From Adiantum capillus-veneris (lineage: Eukaryota; Streptophyta; Polypodiopsida; Polypodiales; Pteridaceae): a stretch of 64,000 nt of DNA. Both the position numbers and the translations under genes were made by a program. The stretch lies in the NCBI GenBank assembly GCA_014529385.2, contig CM043960.1, positions 24,335,896 through 24,399,895 of the forward strand, read 5' to 3'. Of the stretch, positions 11,342 to 23,526 are shown one piece after another; position 1 is the stretch's first letter; each line of letters opens with the position of its first letter. Under the pieces are notes generated by a model that was given only the letters and a program-made list of their open reading frames with translations, was not told the DNA's origin and did not search any database.

Positions 11342-13086
11342 CTAGTCATAGATCCTTGCAAAATCTGATTCTTCACCATATTGTGTCTTCATTTCGTCTA
11401 GTTCACAATGGTACGGAATTGAAACTGCTGAAATTTGGGGCCCTCGTGACAACGCATAAGCCACCACGTTCTTTTTCCCTTGCACATGCACAATCTCAAA
11501 ATGGAACATTGAAGATATTTGCCCATCGCATGTGCTTCTCAGACAACTTCGTCTGTGTGAGAAAATATCGCAAGGTTTGATGATCCGTTTGGACAACAAA
11601 ATCAGCCCCTAGCAAATAGTGTTTCCAACTAGTGAGAGCATGAATTACTGCCAGCAATTCTTTCTCATAGACTTGCAAGTTCCTTTCAGTCTTCAAAAGA
11701 ATTCTGCTCTCATATGCGACTACTCGGCCATTCTGCATTAGAACTGCACCAAGACTATGGCCACACGCATCACATTGAACCACAAAAGGTTTAGAAAGAT
11801 CTGGCAAAATAATTACCGGATCTGAAGTCGGCTTCTCTTTCAAGTGTTTGAACGCTAAAATTTCCTTGGCTGTCCACTTGAAAGTAACTCCTTTTCCTTG
11901 CAGTGCATGGAGTGGAGAAGCAATCTCAGCAAAATTTCGGATGAACCTCCTATAATAGGAACATAAGCCTAGAAAGCTTCGAATGTCATGTACGGACTTC
12001 AAGTCTGGCCAAGACCTAATTGCTTCCACTTTAGCGGGATCCATGTGTACCCCATCCTTTGAAACAATGTGCCCAAGGAAGTGAATCTCTTGCAAAAAGA
12101 ATTCACTCTTCTTCGCATTAATGAGTAGCTTGTTCTTACGTAACTCATTGAAAACTGCAGTCAAGTGATCGCTATGCTCCTTCAGACTTTGACTAGACAA
12201 TCATGTCATCATAGAAGGTACCCACGAAGTTTCTATGTGGTCTAAAAATTCTGTCCATCATTCTATTAAATGTGGCAGGAGCATTTGTGAGACCAAATGG
12301 CATGACAAGAAACTCATAGAGACCAAATGTTGTCCTGAACGCAGTCTTATGGACATCTTCTGGTCTAATGCGTATCTGATGATACCCGCTCTTTAGGTCT
12401 ATTCTTGTAAACAATGACGCTCCCTCAAGCCGATCAAGAATGTCATCTATCCTCGGTACGGGGAACCTGTTCTTGATAGTATTCTTATTCAAGGCGCGAT
12501 AGTCAATGCACATGCGCCATGAACCATCCTTCTTCTGCACTAAGAGTACAGGAGAACAAAAACGGGATGAACTGGGCTGAATCAGCCCCTTCTCTAAAAG
12601 CTCGTTGACCTGACCCATAATCTCTTTCTGCTGGGCTGCACTAACCCTGTATGGTGGTCTATTCGGTGGACTAGAACCTGGCACAAGATCTATAGTATGA
12701 TCCTCAGGTCTCTTAGGAGGTAACTCCCCACGCAAAGAGTCCGAAAAACAATCACCAAAACCACTCAAAAAAGTTGACCTGTCTTTATCTAAGGTAGACA
12801 AATTAGATACAACTTGAGGTACTTCTTTTGCAAAGATAAAGTACGCAGAAAGATGATTCTTTATTACAGATGAAATAGCAGAAGCAGAAACAACTGGAAC
12901 AGACTCGCCTTTAAGCTTTACATCAAGGACATGAGTCTTTCCTCTATGTACAAGGGTAATCTTTTTGTTGTAAGTATCCACCATAGCATGCAACCTGTAA
13001 CACCATGGGATACCCAATAACACATCACAGCCCTCAAGCGGAATAATATGAAATTCTTCCGCATCCACATAGCTCTGAATGTGCAA
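11342..13086 (-). pseudogene. Reverse transcriptase and RNase H of element A
   Basis: Clear RT motifs: [30 protein letters not shown] and the catalytic F-Y-D-D-M. A stop follows the catalytic motif at once (TAC to TAG relative to B) and a 3-bp deletion lies just after it. RNase H shows Q-C-D-A-C-G, Y-E-K-E-L-L-A and T-D-H-Q-T-L, then a frameshift near 11500-11600. It is non-functional. Confidence 0.88.
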
Positions 13087-13089
13087 ACG

Positions 13090-14913
13090 AAGCAGGCTCT
13101 GAATGTCCTGGGCATGCCAAACCTGCTTCGCCTGTCATACCCATCTCCTCTGCACGAATGCCCAACTTTGATGCCAATTCTGGTGATATAAAATTTGCAC
13201 GGGCTCCTGGATCAAAGAAAACCAGCACTGTCTGGTCTCTAACTTTGCCCCAAGCTCTGCACAGCTCCGTGGCATCTGTAATTGGCTGATCTCCAACCAA
13301 ATCTGGAACAAGTCCTGCACTCGGCTTTGGCTTCTTCCCTTTATGGTCTGACTTGTCATCCTTATCGTGTGACTTCTTCTGTGGGCACTCATTTGCAAAG
13401 TGTCCTTCCTGTTCACAAATGTAGCATTTCTTGGCCTCCCTAGGAGCTTTCCGTTCTTCAAAAGTTTTGCCAGAAAAATGCCTCTTTTGTCCTTGTCCTC
13501 GTCCCGAAGAAGACTTAGACTGCTTCTTGGACGTATCAGCTTCTTGAGTGGAGGGCTTCTTTGCAGGAGACTCAGAAGGCTTTGCTGCAACATTGCCCTT
13601 GGCTAAAAACTGTTTGCCCTGGGCCCCTTTCTTGTGGCTATTAAATCCATCGGAATCTCCCTTCGACAGATTGCTGGCCACTCTTGCATTCTCTATCTAC
13701 TGAAACATATTCATGACAGTAGTCTTTGTGCAGTAGTCCCTGATTTTCTTGGGCAATCCGCAACAGTACTTCTCAATTTGTTCTGACAAAGGCACAAACC
13801 TGTAAGAGGTGACTGGCAACAGTGCGGCCCAAAACCATTTATTGTACTCTTCCAGATCCGCACACTGTTTAGCATTCAACTCGTGCCATTCCGTCATTAC
13901 ATCCACTTCAAAAGTGTTTTTCAACCATGCAGGCGCAAAAAGTTGTTTGAATTGGACCCACGTTGTTGGGGCTTGACCCTCGTTCAACAATGCGGTCCAC
14001 CATTGGAGCGCATTCCCTTTCAAGAAAGTGGCAGCCTTGCGTATCTTTGAAGATTCCGTGAAGTTTCCTCCAGCATAAGCTGCATCGAATGCTGTATGAA
14101 GGTCAAAGCCTTTAATTGGTCCTCAGTTCCTCTGAAAGTTTCAAACTTCACTCCCTGCCCACCTTCCTTGTAATCCTTAGGCTGACTCAAAGGGGCCACA
14201 TTATCATAAACAGGTGCTTGTAGCAGTGGTGTTCCATGAGTGCTCATTCCAACACTCGCATCAACTGTTTTCCCTGTCATATCTGCATTTTGTACGTATG
14301 GTTGCGAAAAACCAGCCATACCAAATTCTGTTCCAGGCACTCGAAACTGGCCATAGGCACCCTGAAAACCTGGTTGGACACCCATGTTCGCGTACATAGG
14401 GTTACCCATGCCTGTTTGCATTGTCCCGAACACATTCCCTGGCATATAACCTGTGGAAGGTCCAGCCATAGCTTGAAACACTGAACCACCTCCAAAATAA
14501 CCAGGATAAGTATTAGGTAATGGAAGGGTCTGACGCATAGCCTGTTCATTGCTCCCTTGAGCATTCACAAACAGTTCCTGTCCAACTAAAGCAAGTTGCT
14601 TTGGATCATTGGACACCGTTAGTCGCTCAACCACATGGGCTTTCCCTCGAGCATCATGAGTCCTCTGCGCATTGGAAATCTCCTTTTCTTGCAACGGCTC
14701 AGTCATGCCCTGTGTAGGAGGCTGAAAACCCTGTGTCCGAGCCTGTAAGAATTCGTGCATCCTTGGGTTCTTAGCCAACTGCTAAAACATGTCCATGCAA
14801 CAACGCAGTTGAGTTATGAACAACCTGTCCTCTTCTTGAAGAGTTGAAGGAATTTTCTCTGTGCCATGTGAGGAAGATCCCTCTTCAGGTACTTGGTCTC
14901 TCTTCTCTGCCAT
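13090..14913 (-). pseudogene. Gag and protease of element A
   Basis: Gag starts at the minus-strand ATG at 14913. TAG stops at 14784-14782 and 13699-13697 sit exactly where B also has TAG. A one-base deletion near 14090 shifts the frame. The retrotransposon gag domain (F-L-K-G-N-A-L-Q-W-W) is followed by a CCHC knuckle (C-Y-I-C-E-Q-E-G-H-F-A-N-E-C) and a protease active-site-like F-F-D-P-G-A. A deletion of about 20 bp near 13110 separates protease from RT. Confidence 0.88.
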
Positions 14914-14981
14914 ATCGACAAGCTCTGTGTTGCTTTCACCCACAACAATCCACGCTGCACTTTTTGAAGAAAAACTGACTA

Positions 14982-14998
14982 TCCCGTCGATGGAACCA
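14982..14998 (-). promoter_or_regulatory. Presumed primer-binding site of element A
   Basis: On the minus strand TGGTTCCATCGACGGGA follows the 5' LTR directly, the position of a primer-binding site. It starts TGG as expected for pairing to a tRNA CCA end, but it is not the usual initiator-Met sequence TGGTATCAGAGC. I could not match it to a tRNA from memory. Confidence 0.6.
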
Positions 14999-16540
14999 TA
15001 TAACCGGCCCGTACAACGTAGAGGGCGGTACTATTTCAATTACCTGTTAACTTTACATAGAGCACTGAGAAGGGAAGAGAACACAGTTGCGTCCAGCGAC
15101 TAGAATGTCACTGCGCACACGAGACCGACACCTTGTAGGCCCCAAGGACTGGCGCCCCTTTCGGTATTTCTTTATTCAAATTAAGGTAGACGATCCGACC
15201 ACTTAGCACAAGCTTTCACAAAGCTGTCCAAACCTGGCGAGGGCTGAAAACGTAGGTTTTCGACCGGATTTCGACAGCACAACGGCACAAAAACCCCTGT
15301 AGGTCAAAAACACTTGTCTAGGACGGATTCCCTCGATATCTGGAAGCTTTCTGGTGAGCTGTCACAGAAATTCAGCGGGCTGTATTTCTCTGTTTTTCAC
15401 TGCCGGGAGCCCAAAAGCCTCTACACGCATCCCAAGGCTCTCACGAGGCTCCCCCGATGTTCCCTTGCAGTTTAGGTGCGAAACCCTAAACCTGCAGAAA
15501 AACACAGCAGGCTGTAATTCCCTGTTTCGGATCGTTTTTAGCGGAGCGAACACGCCTACGCGTGTCCCAAGGGCTCCCGCACGCAATGGGACAGTTCCCC
15601 TGTGAATTGGACGAGTTTTCACGCGAGAAAACTCTCCAAACTCGCAATCTTTCGTGATGGAACTGTGCGTACCTGTGGGAGATTAGCAATTAGCTAATCC
15701 GGTTCCTGTTCAGAAGGCTCTTGCCTTGGCAAACGCGCATAAACCCCCAGAATTGTACATAGGTCAAATGGGAAGCCCACTAGTGGGGCATAACATACTG
15801 TACGTAGGGGAGAAAGAGAGCAGTATGTAGCGTGCGGGGCATCACTCCCGTCACCATACTGTGCATAGAGGGCAAGGTAAGCATTCCATAGCTTCTGTAC
15901 CTGCTACAATCCACCTGAGGCTGAAAATGGCGCCCCCTTTGTTGATATGCGGCTCGTTTTTGCCTCCCAGAGTGGCAGAATCGCTCACAAGCTGACAGGT
16001 GGCCCAGTTTCCGAGTTTGGGCTTTCCCTGCTAAAAATATCTCAACTGGTGCGTCAGTTGACTTGGCAGCAGAGCAATAAAATGTTCCCCTTGTCATTCC
16101 AGAGCTGATGACGCGAACACATTTTCCGGTCAAAAATAGCAGTTCCCTAAATTTTAGGAGATGCTTCCATGGCGTCCCTATCGGTCTCCTGACCATCATT
16201 GAAGACTACCATTTGACCAACATCTACAATGTGGGTTAATTTACTGGCCCCTTTCAACTTATAAAGTTGTAGTGACTTGAAGAGTGGCCCAAATTCCAGT
16301 TTGGCGCACACGAGCTTCCATACTCATCAGAATTCAGTGCTAACTGGCCCGGGCAGTCCCTGTCTGACCGACCTAGATCCCCGATGTGAGAAACCCATTT
16401 GGCTGCAGCCGTTTCACACTGGCCATGCAATGTCCACTTGCACCTTTTCAAGGGTTTTGGGACAAACAAGTAAAAATAAAATAAATATATCTAATACTTA
16501 TTTACGGAAGGCAACAGGAAAAATACACCTCCTGGTGACA
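14999..16540 (-). repeat. 5' LTR of element A
   Basis: 1,542 bp, the same length as both LTRs of element B. It starts TGTCACC at 16540 and ends GGTTATA at 14999 on the minus strand. It should carry promoter and polyadenylation signals; the AATAAAG word and conserved block are at about 15138-15176. Confidence 0.93.
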
Positions 16541-17123
16541 AAAGTACAAAAAGATAAGGTGACTAGTCAAGCTTTAGAAAGTCTTGCAGACACTAGACAA
16601 CTTACTCAGTCGGAGCAAGATGAATTATGTGCAGCTAAAGCCGCTTGACGCTTAATAACAGGAGGAAACTTGAAAAATGGAAAGTTAGATCAAGACAGAA
16701 TGCTTTAATGGATAAAGGTTGTTCATCGAAGCAGTTTTTTAAGCATTTGCATCATTCAAGGCAATCCGTATCTATCAAAAGGGTTAAGGTCAATAGTGGG
16801 CAATGGACGGCTAGTAAAAGTCAATTGGCGGATTTCATGGTGGATCGTTTTCAATAGGTTTTTGCCAAGCCTGAAGCGCCTTCAAGTGAGGTTTTGCAAG
16901 CCAGACAGCTATTGTTGTCATATGTGCATCCTATATTGACAATGAATGATGCAGCTACCCTTGAGGCTAAGCTGCATGACAACTTGCTGCATCTTGGCCG
17001 TTGGAAATCTCCTGGATGGGACGGTCTTACAGTTGAATTTTTCCTTCGCTTTTGGGAGTCCCTTAAACAACCTCTACTTTTCATGATCAATTATGCATAG
17101 ACTACACAATCATTGCTGCAATC

Positions 17124-18836
17124 GTGGAAAGAAGGATTGGTGAAATTGTTGCCCAAGCAAACATTATGTCGCATTGGCGTCCAATCACGCTTATGCCGAT
17201 GGTTTACAAATTGTTGTCAAAAATTATAACTTCTCGTATCAACAATTATCTGTTCTCTCGCATATATCTTGCTCAATATAGATTCATCCCTCGCCGACAA
17301 ATTATGGATAATATTGCTAATTCTTTCGTTGGGATTGAGTATGCAAAATATACTGGACAGGATGTACTCATCATGCAGGTCGATATAGAGAAAGCTTTTG
17401 ACACTATTCAGTGGGACTTCATTGCTCATATCATGACGGCTTTGGGCTTCGGTTCCAGAATGTGTCGGGTGGTCTATTTTCTATATGAGAATAGTCAATC
17501 TGCAGGAATTCTTGATGGTGAACTGACTCGGTTATGGGACCTTGGTAGATCGGTTAGGCAAGGTTGCCCTTTGAGTGCAATATTGTATGCTATTGCTAAG
17601 TATCCTCTGTTGTTGTATCTGGACTCCTTAACCGCGTATGGGCATTTGCATGGATTAGAATTACCGTCTTGTGATCATTTTGTGGCGCAGGCGTCGTATG
17701 CGGATGACTCCATGTTTTGGCCTAAAAATAGACCTGAGCATGTTCAATGCATCATGGACGCTTTACATCTTTATGGGCTGGCTACAGGTTTGCAAGTGGA
17801 TTTCTGAAAATCTAAATTGTTACCGTTGCGTCAAATGGATTGGCACTCAGTATTATGGCCAAGTGAGATAGTGAAGCAGCCTGATCAAATTGTCAGACAT
17901 CTTGGATATCCGCTGGCTTGGTCAGTTAACAATGCGAAATTATTGGATTGGGTTGAGAACAAATTGAGGTCTAAATTGCACTATTGGAAATTATCCACTT
18001 GGCCACTACATGTAAGACTCAGAATAGTACAGTCCATATTGGTGGCTTACGTGCAATTCTTCCTGCCTATGTTGCATTGGTCACCCCGTCGTCTTCGGAC
18101 CTTGATGTCTCGGATACTGGAGCACTACCGGTCTACCTCCTCTCAGAAAAAGGGTCTGCGTTTGCTTGCAATGGATAAGTTATGTACTCCAAAGCGTTGT
18201 GGTGGTTTGAATATTCTGCATTTGGGCTCTCATGTTATAGCAAGAAAGGCCACTTTGTTGTTGGTGTTGGTTGAGCAAAAGCAGTCTTGGACGCAAATGT
18301 TTGCGTTTCTATGGTCTCATGCGGTTTCTACACCGGCTTTTGGCCATTGGCAACCGTTGTATTGGGATGAGGTTTTTGGTAAGTTTGAGGCCACAATACC
18401 TGGATGCCCTTTTGCTTCCAGTCTTGTAGCGGATTGGAAATTGGTCACACGGGATTTGTTGTGGCATGGTAGAGATGATGCCTGTGGAAACTCACTTCAA
18501 ATGAAAAGTTTGCATTGGAGTCGGGTTTTTTATCAAACTCTTGTTCAATGCTTTCCCAGACACGCTTATTTTCTCTCCCAGAAAGGTATTAATAGCATAA
18601 TTGATGTGACGGACGCTAATGAACAGGTACTCTCGTTTAGACAAGCTCCTATTACCTTTGGGCTTGGAACACACTATAGGCGCATGTGGGACAACATCAA
18701 AAATCTGGTTGACTCCATATCTCCTGTTTCATCGTTGGTGATGGAAAACCAAATTTGTGATTGGCGCTACGCTAGTTCTTCGATTTCTTTGATTTCTGCA
18801 AAGAAAGTGTACTGTCATTTGCAGTCGTCCTCCTAA
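17124..18836 (+). pseudogene. LINE ORF2 reverse transcriptase
   Basis: One frame spans the L1 RT with a single internal stop (TGA, 17805-17807). Motifs in order: W-R-P-I-T-L, Q-V-D-I-E-K-A-F-D-T-I, R-Q-G-C-P-L-S-A and the catalytic A-S-Y-A-D-D-S. The following part has Y-W-K-L-S-T-W-P-L-H-V-R-L-R-I-V-Q, usual for the region after the RT in plant L1 ORF2. Upstream pieces (16546-17100) are in other frames, so at least two frameshifts exist. The enzyme would reverse-transcribe LINE RNA at the nicked target. Confidence 0.9.
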
Positions 18837-19430
18837 ATCCATGAACTCTATAATAAGGTATGGAATATGAACAAGAGTGTTACATGGTGGCAGAGTAAAG
18901 TCATGAAAGTGTGGCATGAGAAATTGCCTCTGAAGGAGCGACTGTTTATGTGGAGATGCGTCGTTGGGGTTCTCCCGATTGGCAAATTTTTGCGATCTAG
19001 AAGATTGGCCTCTTCGAGATGTGGCCGATGTGGTGCAACAGTTGAGAACATATACTATGGTCTTGTTCTCATACGCTACAGTTTATGGATTGCATCTCTA
19101 CAGCTCTTCGCTCGGGTTTTCCTACCATGCATTTCGGTAGATCTTTCTGGATCTTTGGAGTACTTCCGCCATTGCTTCAGCCGTATGCATACTTTTTTGG
19201 CTGGGTCACGCTTTGGACGGTGTGGAGAGCACGTAATTTCCTCATGTTTCAACATATTCGAGTGGACTATTTTTCCTTCTTCAAGACATCTCTTTTACAG
19301 TCTCTCCGAGTTGCCTATGACTTGGATGAGCTTCCCGTCAGCCATGATTAGCTCTATTTTGATTTCTTATGATTTCCTGTTTGTAGTATTTCTCATGGGT
19401 TTTCCTCGTCTTGAGGTTTCCCATTGGTAA
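18837..19430 (+). pseudogene. LINE ORF2 zf-RVT C-terminus
   Basis: In the same frame as the RT after a TAA at 18834-18836. It contains L-P-L-K-E-R-L-F-M-W-R and a C-G-R-C-G zinc-finger-like pair, matching the zf-RVT region near the end of plant L1 ORF2. The related part of the second LINE is at 20750-20900. Confidence 0.75.
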
Positions 19431-19459
19431 CTCAATCTGATATTACAAAAAAAAAAAGA

Positions 19460-19460
<1 letters not shown>

Positions 19461-19538
<78 letters not shown>

Positions 19539-19555
19539 TGTGTGTGTGTGTGTGT
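19461..19555. repeat. Compound (TG)n(AG)n(TG)n microsatellite
   Basis: About 40 bp of TG, 36 bp of AG and 19 bp of TG between the poly(A) of the first LINE and the truncated start of the second. Confidence 0.95.
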
Positions 19556-21321
19556 GATGACTCTTTGTTCATGCCTTGTAATAACTATGATGATGTACAA
19601 CAAATTATGCATACTCTTCACTTGTTTGGATTGGCAGCAGCAAGTCTCAAAGTTAACTTTTGCAAATCCAAGCTATTGCCTCTGAAAGAGTGTGACTGGT
19701 ATAAGATATTGTCGCCTGGGGAGATTGTTCCTCCCCATGTTCTGGTTTGCCATTTGAGTTATCCGCTCGGTTGGAATGTATCGGCTATGAAGAAAATGGA
19801 TTGGGTGCTCCAACGTCTACATTCCAAGTTGAATTATTGGAAATTGTCCACGTGGCCACTTCATGTGCGTCTCAGGATTGTCCAATGCATTCTTGTGGCT
19901 TATGTGCAGTTTTACTTGCCTTTGTTATCCCAGTCTCGGTTGCGCTTGCAATCTCTCATGTCCAATATTTTAGAACATTTTTGGCAGACCTCGTCTACCA
20001 AGAGGGGCCTTCGGCTTCTATCTATGGACAAGCTGTGTTCTCCCAAGCGGCTTGGAGGGTTGAATATTTTGGACGTCATCTTCTGGCTCGGAAAGCTATG
20101 TTGTTGCCAGTTTTGGTGGAGCAACAGCAACCTTGGGCTCTCATGGTCACACATTTATGTGCGCACATTGTCACCCCTTCTTTGGTCATTGGAAACTGAC
20201 TTATTGGGATGTTGTTTTTGGGAAGCTTGAATGACACATTCCTGGATGTCCCTTTACTTCTTCTCTAATTGTTGATTGGAAGGTTGTCACTTCACATTTG
20301 GCTTGGGATGGTCGACAATCCTCTGCGGGTAACTCTCTTCGCTTGGAGAGTCTGCATTGGAGCAAGATTTTTGCTTCGACTTTGGTTCAACAGTCTCCTC
20401 GCCAAGCGTATTTTCTTTCCCAAAAAGGCATCTGTCAGGTGCATCAGGTGGTTGATGACTCGGGTTATGCTCTTTCTTTCGCTGATGCCGTCTCCCGCTT
20501 TCGGTTGGGTCTTCACTATTCTCCTCTCTGGCGGGAGATTCAAAACATGCTTGCTGCTCATTCGCCCATTCCTCTGCTGGATGAAAACTCTCGCTTCTCT
20601 GATGGAATCTGGCTACTACTAGATTGGACTGCATCTCAGCTGCCAGTGTCTATGCCATCCTTCAGTCTGATGTATGGATTGTGCATCGGGGTAATCAGCT
20701 GTGGTCGCTCTTCGAGTCATCCTTGTGGTGGCAACACACATTGTCTCGTATTTGGCAGAGTCATCTGCCTTTGAAGGAACGTGTTTTTTTGTGGCGGTGC
20801 TTGGTGGGAGCTCTACCTGTTGGCAGTGTGTTGCATGCTCGGCATATTGCGCCTTCCCGCTGCCCCGGATGCCTTGAAGCTGAAGACCGTGCCACACTAC
20901 TGTGGTGTTGTCGTCACTCCAAAGCCTTCATTCGGCAAGTGTCGACTGCCCTCGGCTGCGTTTTCCTTCCGGCTCTTTTCACAGACGATTTTGGCTTTTT
21001 GGGGTGCTTCGGTCACACAATCTCAGTTTGCGGTGTTCTTCACCTGGGTCAGATTTTGGACTATGTGGGCCATCTGGCATCATAGGAACTCCTTAATGTT
21101 CCAGGGCACTCTTGTTGACCCCTTTCCCTATTTCAAATTCTCTCTTGGTCAAGCACTGTATTTTGCCTATGACGCTGGAGGCATCACTCTTGATACCTAT
21201 AGGATTTATTTTGATTGTTTCTAGCCTTCGGAGCCTCATAGTGCTCCGTGTTTTGTATCCCTTTCTTTTCATGGGTTTTCCTCGTTTTGAGGTTTCCCAC
21301 TTGTAAATTAATCAAAGCAGA
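19556..21321 (+). mobile_element. Second L1-type LINE, 5'-truncated
   Basis: A related but distinct LINE copy that begins exactly at the codons for the two Asp residues of the RT Y-A-D-D motif (GATGACTCT at 19556) and runs to a 3' end resembling that of the first LINE (shared word CATGGGTTTTCCTCGT). Readable parts are the region after the RT (19556-20100), a middle region (20298-20774) and zf-RVT (20624-21085, with R-C-P-G-C-L-E). Frames shift several times. 5' truncation is the normal outcome of target-primed reverse transcription. Confidence 0.85.
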
Positions 21322-21336
21322 TTTTTTTTTTTTTAA

Positions 21337-21415
<79 letters not shown>

Positions 21416-21423
21416 AGAGAGAA
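21322..21423. repeat. T-tract plus (TG)n(AG)n microsatellite
   Basis: Thirteen T residues, AAA, about 24 TG units and then AG units. It lies between the second LINE and the first identified exon of the host gene, within what would be that gene's intron. Confidence 0.93.
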
Positions 21424-21469
21424 GCAGCATTTAAAATTAAACCTGAACTGTCTGAGAACAATGGCCTAC

Positions 21470-22947
21470 CTGGTTGAGCATCCACTTGAAACCCACAGCA
21501 GATGTACATTCATTTTTTACAGCACTGCTCATGTAGTCCAGATTATAGACTTCATCCAGCCTCCTTGTTACAAGTTTCAAGTTTTGGTGCCGCTTTCTCC
21601 CTCCAAAGATCTCCCCATGTGAGCTTATGTTGGGGTGGTCATTTAGAAGTGTTTCAAACCATCCACTTCCTGATCTTTGCATGGACAAAATGACAAAGAA
21701 GTGTACAGGTGTGCAAGAGCATTCCCCTCTGTTATATCGATTGAAAAGAAAGCATGAGTTTCATAGCCTTCACACATGATCTTTTGAAACAATGGAAGTC
21801 TATATAGCTAATAGCTTATTTCTTTATTTATTTGCTTACATATGTGAATTTAATTACCTTTGAAAACTGTTGGGCTTCACATAATGCAACTTGATTCCAT
21901 TAGTTGAATTTTGTGAAAGATGAGGACAGCGAAAATTTAAAGCAGCATGCTTGCCAAGAAACCCTGCTTGTGTAAACACACTTTTTTGGCCCACCCGCAC
22001 AAAGCATATTGAGAGGCCACACAAGCCAACGAGGACCACCATCAGCAATTTCCAAGCGAAACTGTCTTTCTTATGAGACTTGCCAGCAGGCAAATACTGC
22101 AGCCATCACAAGGAAAGAAGTTAAACCTATATAATATTGTCTTCAGTGTTGGTAAGAATGTGAAAGCAAGAATGCTATTCACAAGAAGCTTCTTACACTA
22201 GCTTAAAAAAACTTTTGCAATCTTAGGCATGTGCCTTTATGCCGTCAGAAAAGGCTTAACTTGCCTTGCACAGAAAACAAAACAAGGCACACAAAGAGGA
22301 AAATAATCTATCAAAACTTTTTTTTTAAAGGAACCACTCACATGAAATTTGAGTTAGATATGTATGGTTTACAGACAAAGAGTGCAGCACAACCACCCAA
22401 AGTTTAAACAGGTGTTGGCTTGATCAGCATGTACTTTCCTATCACGTTCAACAAAGATGTGAATTTTTTCGAGCAAGCATACACTCAAATATATACATCC
22501 TGGAAAGCTCAAATAGAGACTGAGAAACAAATAGGAAGTTTAAGCAGATATTGAATTGATCAACTATACATTACTACCAGGCTCAACAAAAATGTAAGTT
22601 TGGAAGGAAAATATGCAATCAAGTATATATCTTGGAAAGCTTAAAATTCACCAACAAAAACTATTGACTAGATACTGCTACATTCCGGAACATTAGTATA
22701 ATCAGAGCCCAATAGTGGGCTGTAGAGCTATGAGCTAGGCATCAGCATCTGTATAATTGTATACATCGACATATATACACACAAGCAAGCACACATGTTT
22801 GTCAAATTATATCGATAATTATATTTACATATGTTTTTTTATTTATATAGGTGGGAAATGCAAAAGGATCCTGCATTAACAACAGCATACCTTATTTGTA
22901 GTGAAACACAAGTTCACAATCACAATGTTTGGCTTGTGAAGAGACAT
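21470..22947 (-). CDS. P-loop sulfotransferase-like plant gene, 5' exons only
   Basis: Minus-strand host gene, exons 22891-22947, 21858-22096 and 21470-21728. Exon 1 starts at ATG 22947 (M-S-L-H-K-P-N-I) and ends AAG|GTATGC. Exon 2 follows CTGCAG, has K-S-H-K-K-D-S-F-A-W then a hydrophobic segment of about 20 residues (L-L-M-V-V-L-V-G-L-C-G-L), and ends AG|GTAATT. Exon 3 follows AACAG, reads E-C-S-C-T-P-V-H-F-F-V-I-L-S-M-Q-R-S-G-S-G-W-F (a sulfotransferase-type PAPS-binding P-loop) through V-G-F-K-W-M-L-N-Q, and ends CAG|GTAGGC. Phases join cleanly. This matches plant membrane-anchored P-loop/NodH-like proteins, type II in the Golgi by inference. Downstream exons are not in the window. Confidence 0.75.
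21858..22096 (-). other. Exon 2 of the sulfotransferase-like gene (membrane anchor)
   Basis: 239 nt, phase 0 in and phase 2 out. It encodes a basic stretch followed by a single hydrophobic helix, the layout of a type II signal anchor, then a short stem region. Acceptor CTGCAG and donor GTAATT are both present. Confidence 0.7.
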
Positions 22948-23526
22948 CTGTAAAAATAACAATCAGTAGACCATCAGCAGCTTAGCTAATGCATAGTCGT
23001 ATTCCTCACAAAATTTCAGCAATGATGAGAAATTAGTTGTGTAGGAATCAGCTCCTAAAAAGTTCAGTGCCCGTAGATTTACCAGTGGCTAACATGCACA
23101 GATAAAAATAGGAACACTCTTAAATACAAGGAGACAAGTAAGAAAACCGTGGCAACTTCCTACACACAGAATACTAGGACTTAATTGGACAAAACATAGC
23201 TCGCCATTTCTGCATGGAAATAGATGGAATGGAAAATAAAGTGGTAGAAATGGTTTTCTTTGTTTCCTTTCTTTTCCCTGTATCAATCTTCCTTTGCCCT
23301 TATGGAGTTTCTGTCAGAGTAGGTAGAGAGGGCCCAAAGAGGTGAAGGTGTATTGGTAGAGTAGGAGAGAGAGAGAAAAACACAAGAGTGGTCCCAACAA
23401 ACAAGGGTCCCACCCTTCGTTACTACAGTGGTATTTTCTTCTTATTCCATCGTCTTACTCTGTAATCTAAGGTCTCCTCTAATGTCTCTAGAGTTCCACC
23501 AAAAAGAACCCCAAACATCTCTGGTC
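22948..23526. other. Upstream region of the sulfotransferase-like gene
   Basis: No coding sequence recognised. TTTTTACAG directly precedes the start codon on the minus strand and looks like a splice acceptor, so a 5' UTR exon may lie further upstream. A GA tract at 23366-23377 is CT-rich on the gene strand, as often found near plant transcription starts. Confidence 0.4.

Larger units (their letters stand above)
8240..16540 (-). mobile_element. Chromovirus A (Ty3/Gypsy), full length, degraded
   Basis: An 8,301 bp element on the minus strand bounded by an exact 5-bp duplication. Order on the minus strand: 5' LTR (14999-16540), primer site (14982-14998), gag, protease, reverse transcriptase/RNase H, integrase, chromodomain, polypurine tract (9771-9782) and 3' LTR (8240-9770). 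It belongs to the same subfamily as B. It is inactive: coding is broken by frameshifts, stops, a deletion near 13110 and loss of the chromodomain tail. It inserted into the LINE. Confidence 0.95.
16541..19457 (+). mobile_element. L1-type LINE, 3' segment
   Basis: This continues the LINE cut at 8239. The first five bases (AAAGT) are the target duplication of A. The ORF2 frame then runs on through K-D-K-V-T-S-Q-A-L-E-S-L. It carries the reverse transcriptase and zf-RVT region and ends in 11 A residues (19447-19457), the remains of a poly(A) tail. Confidence 0.9.
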
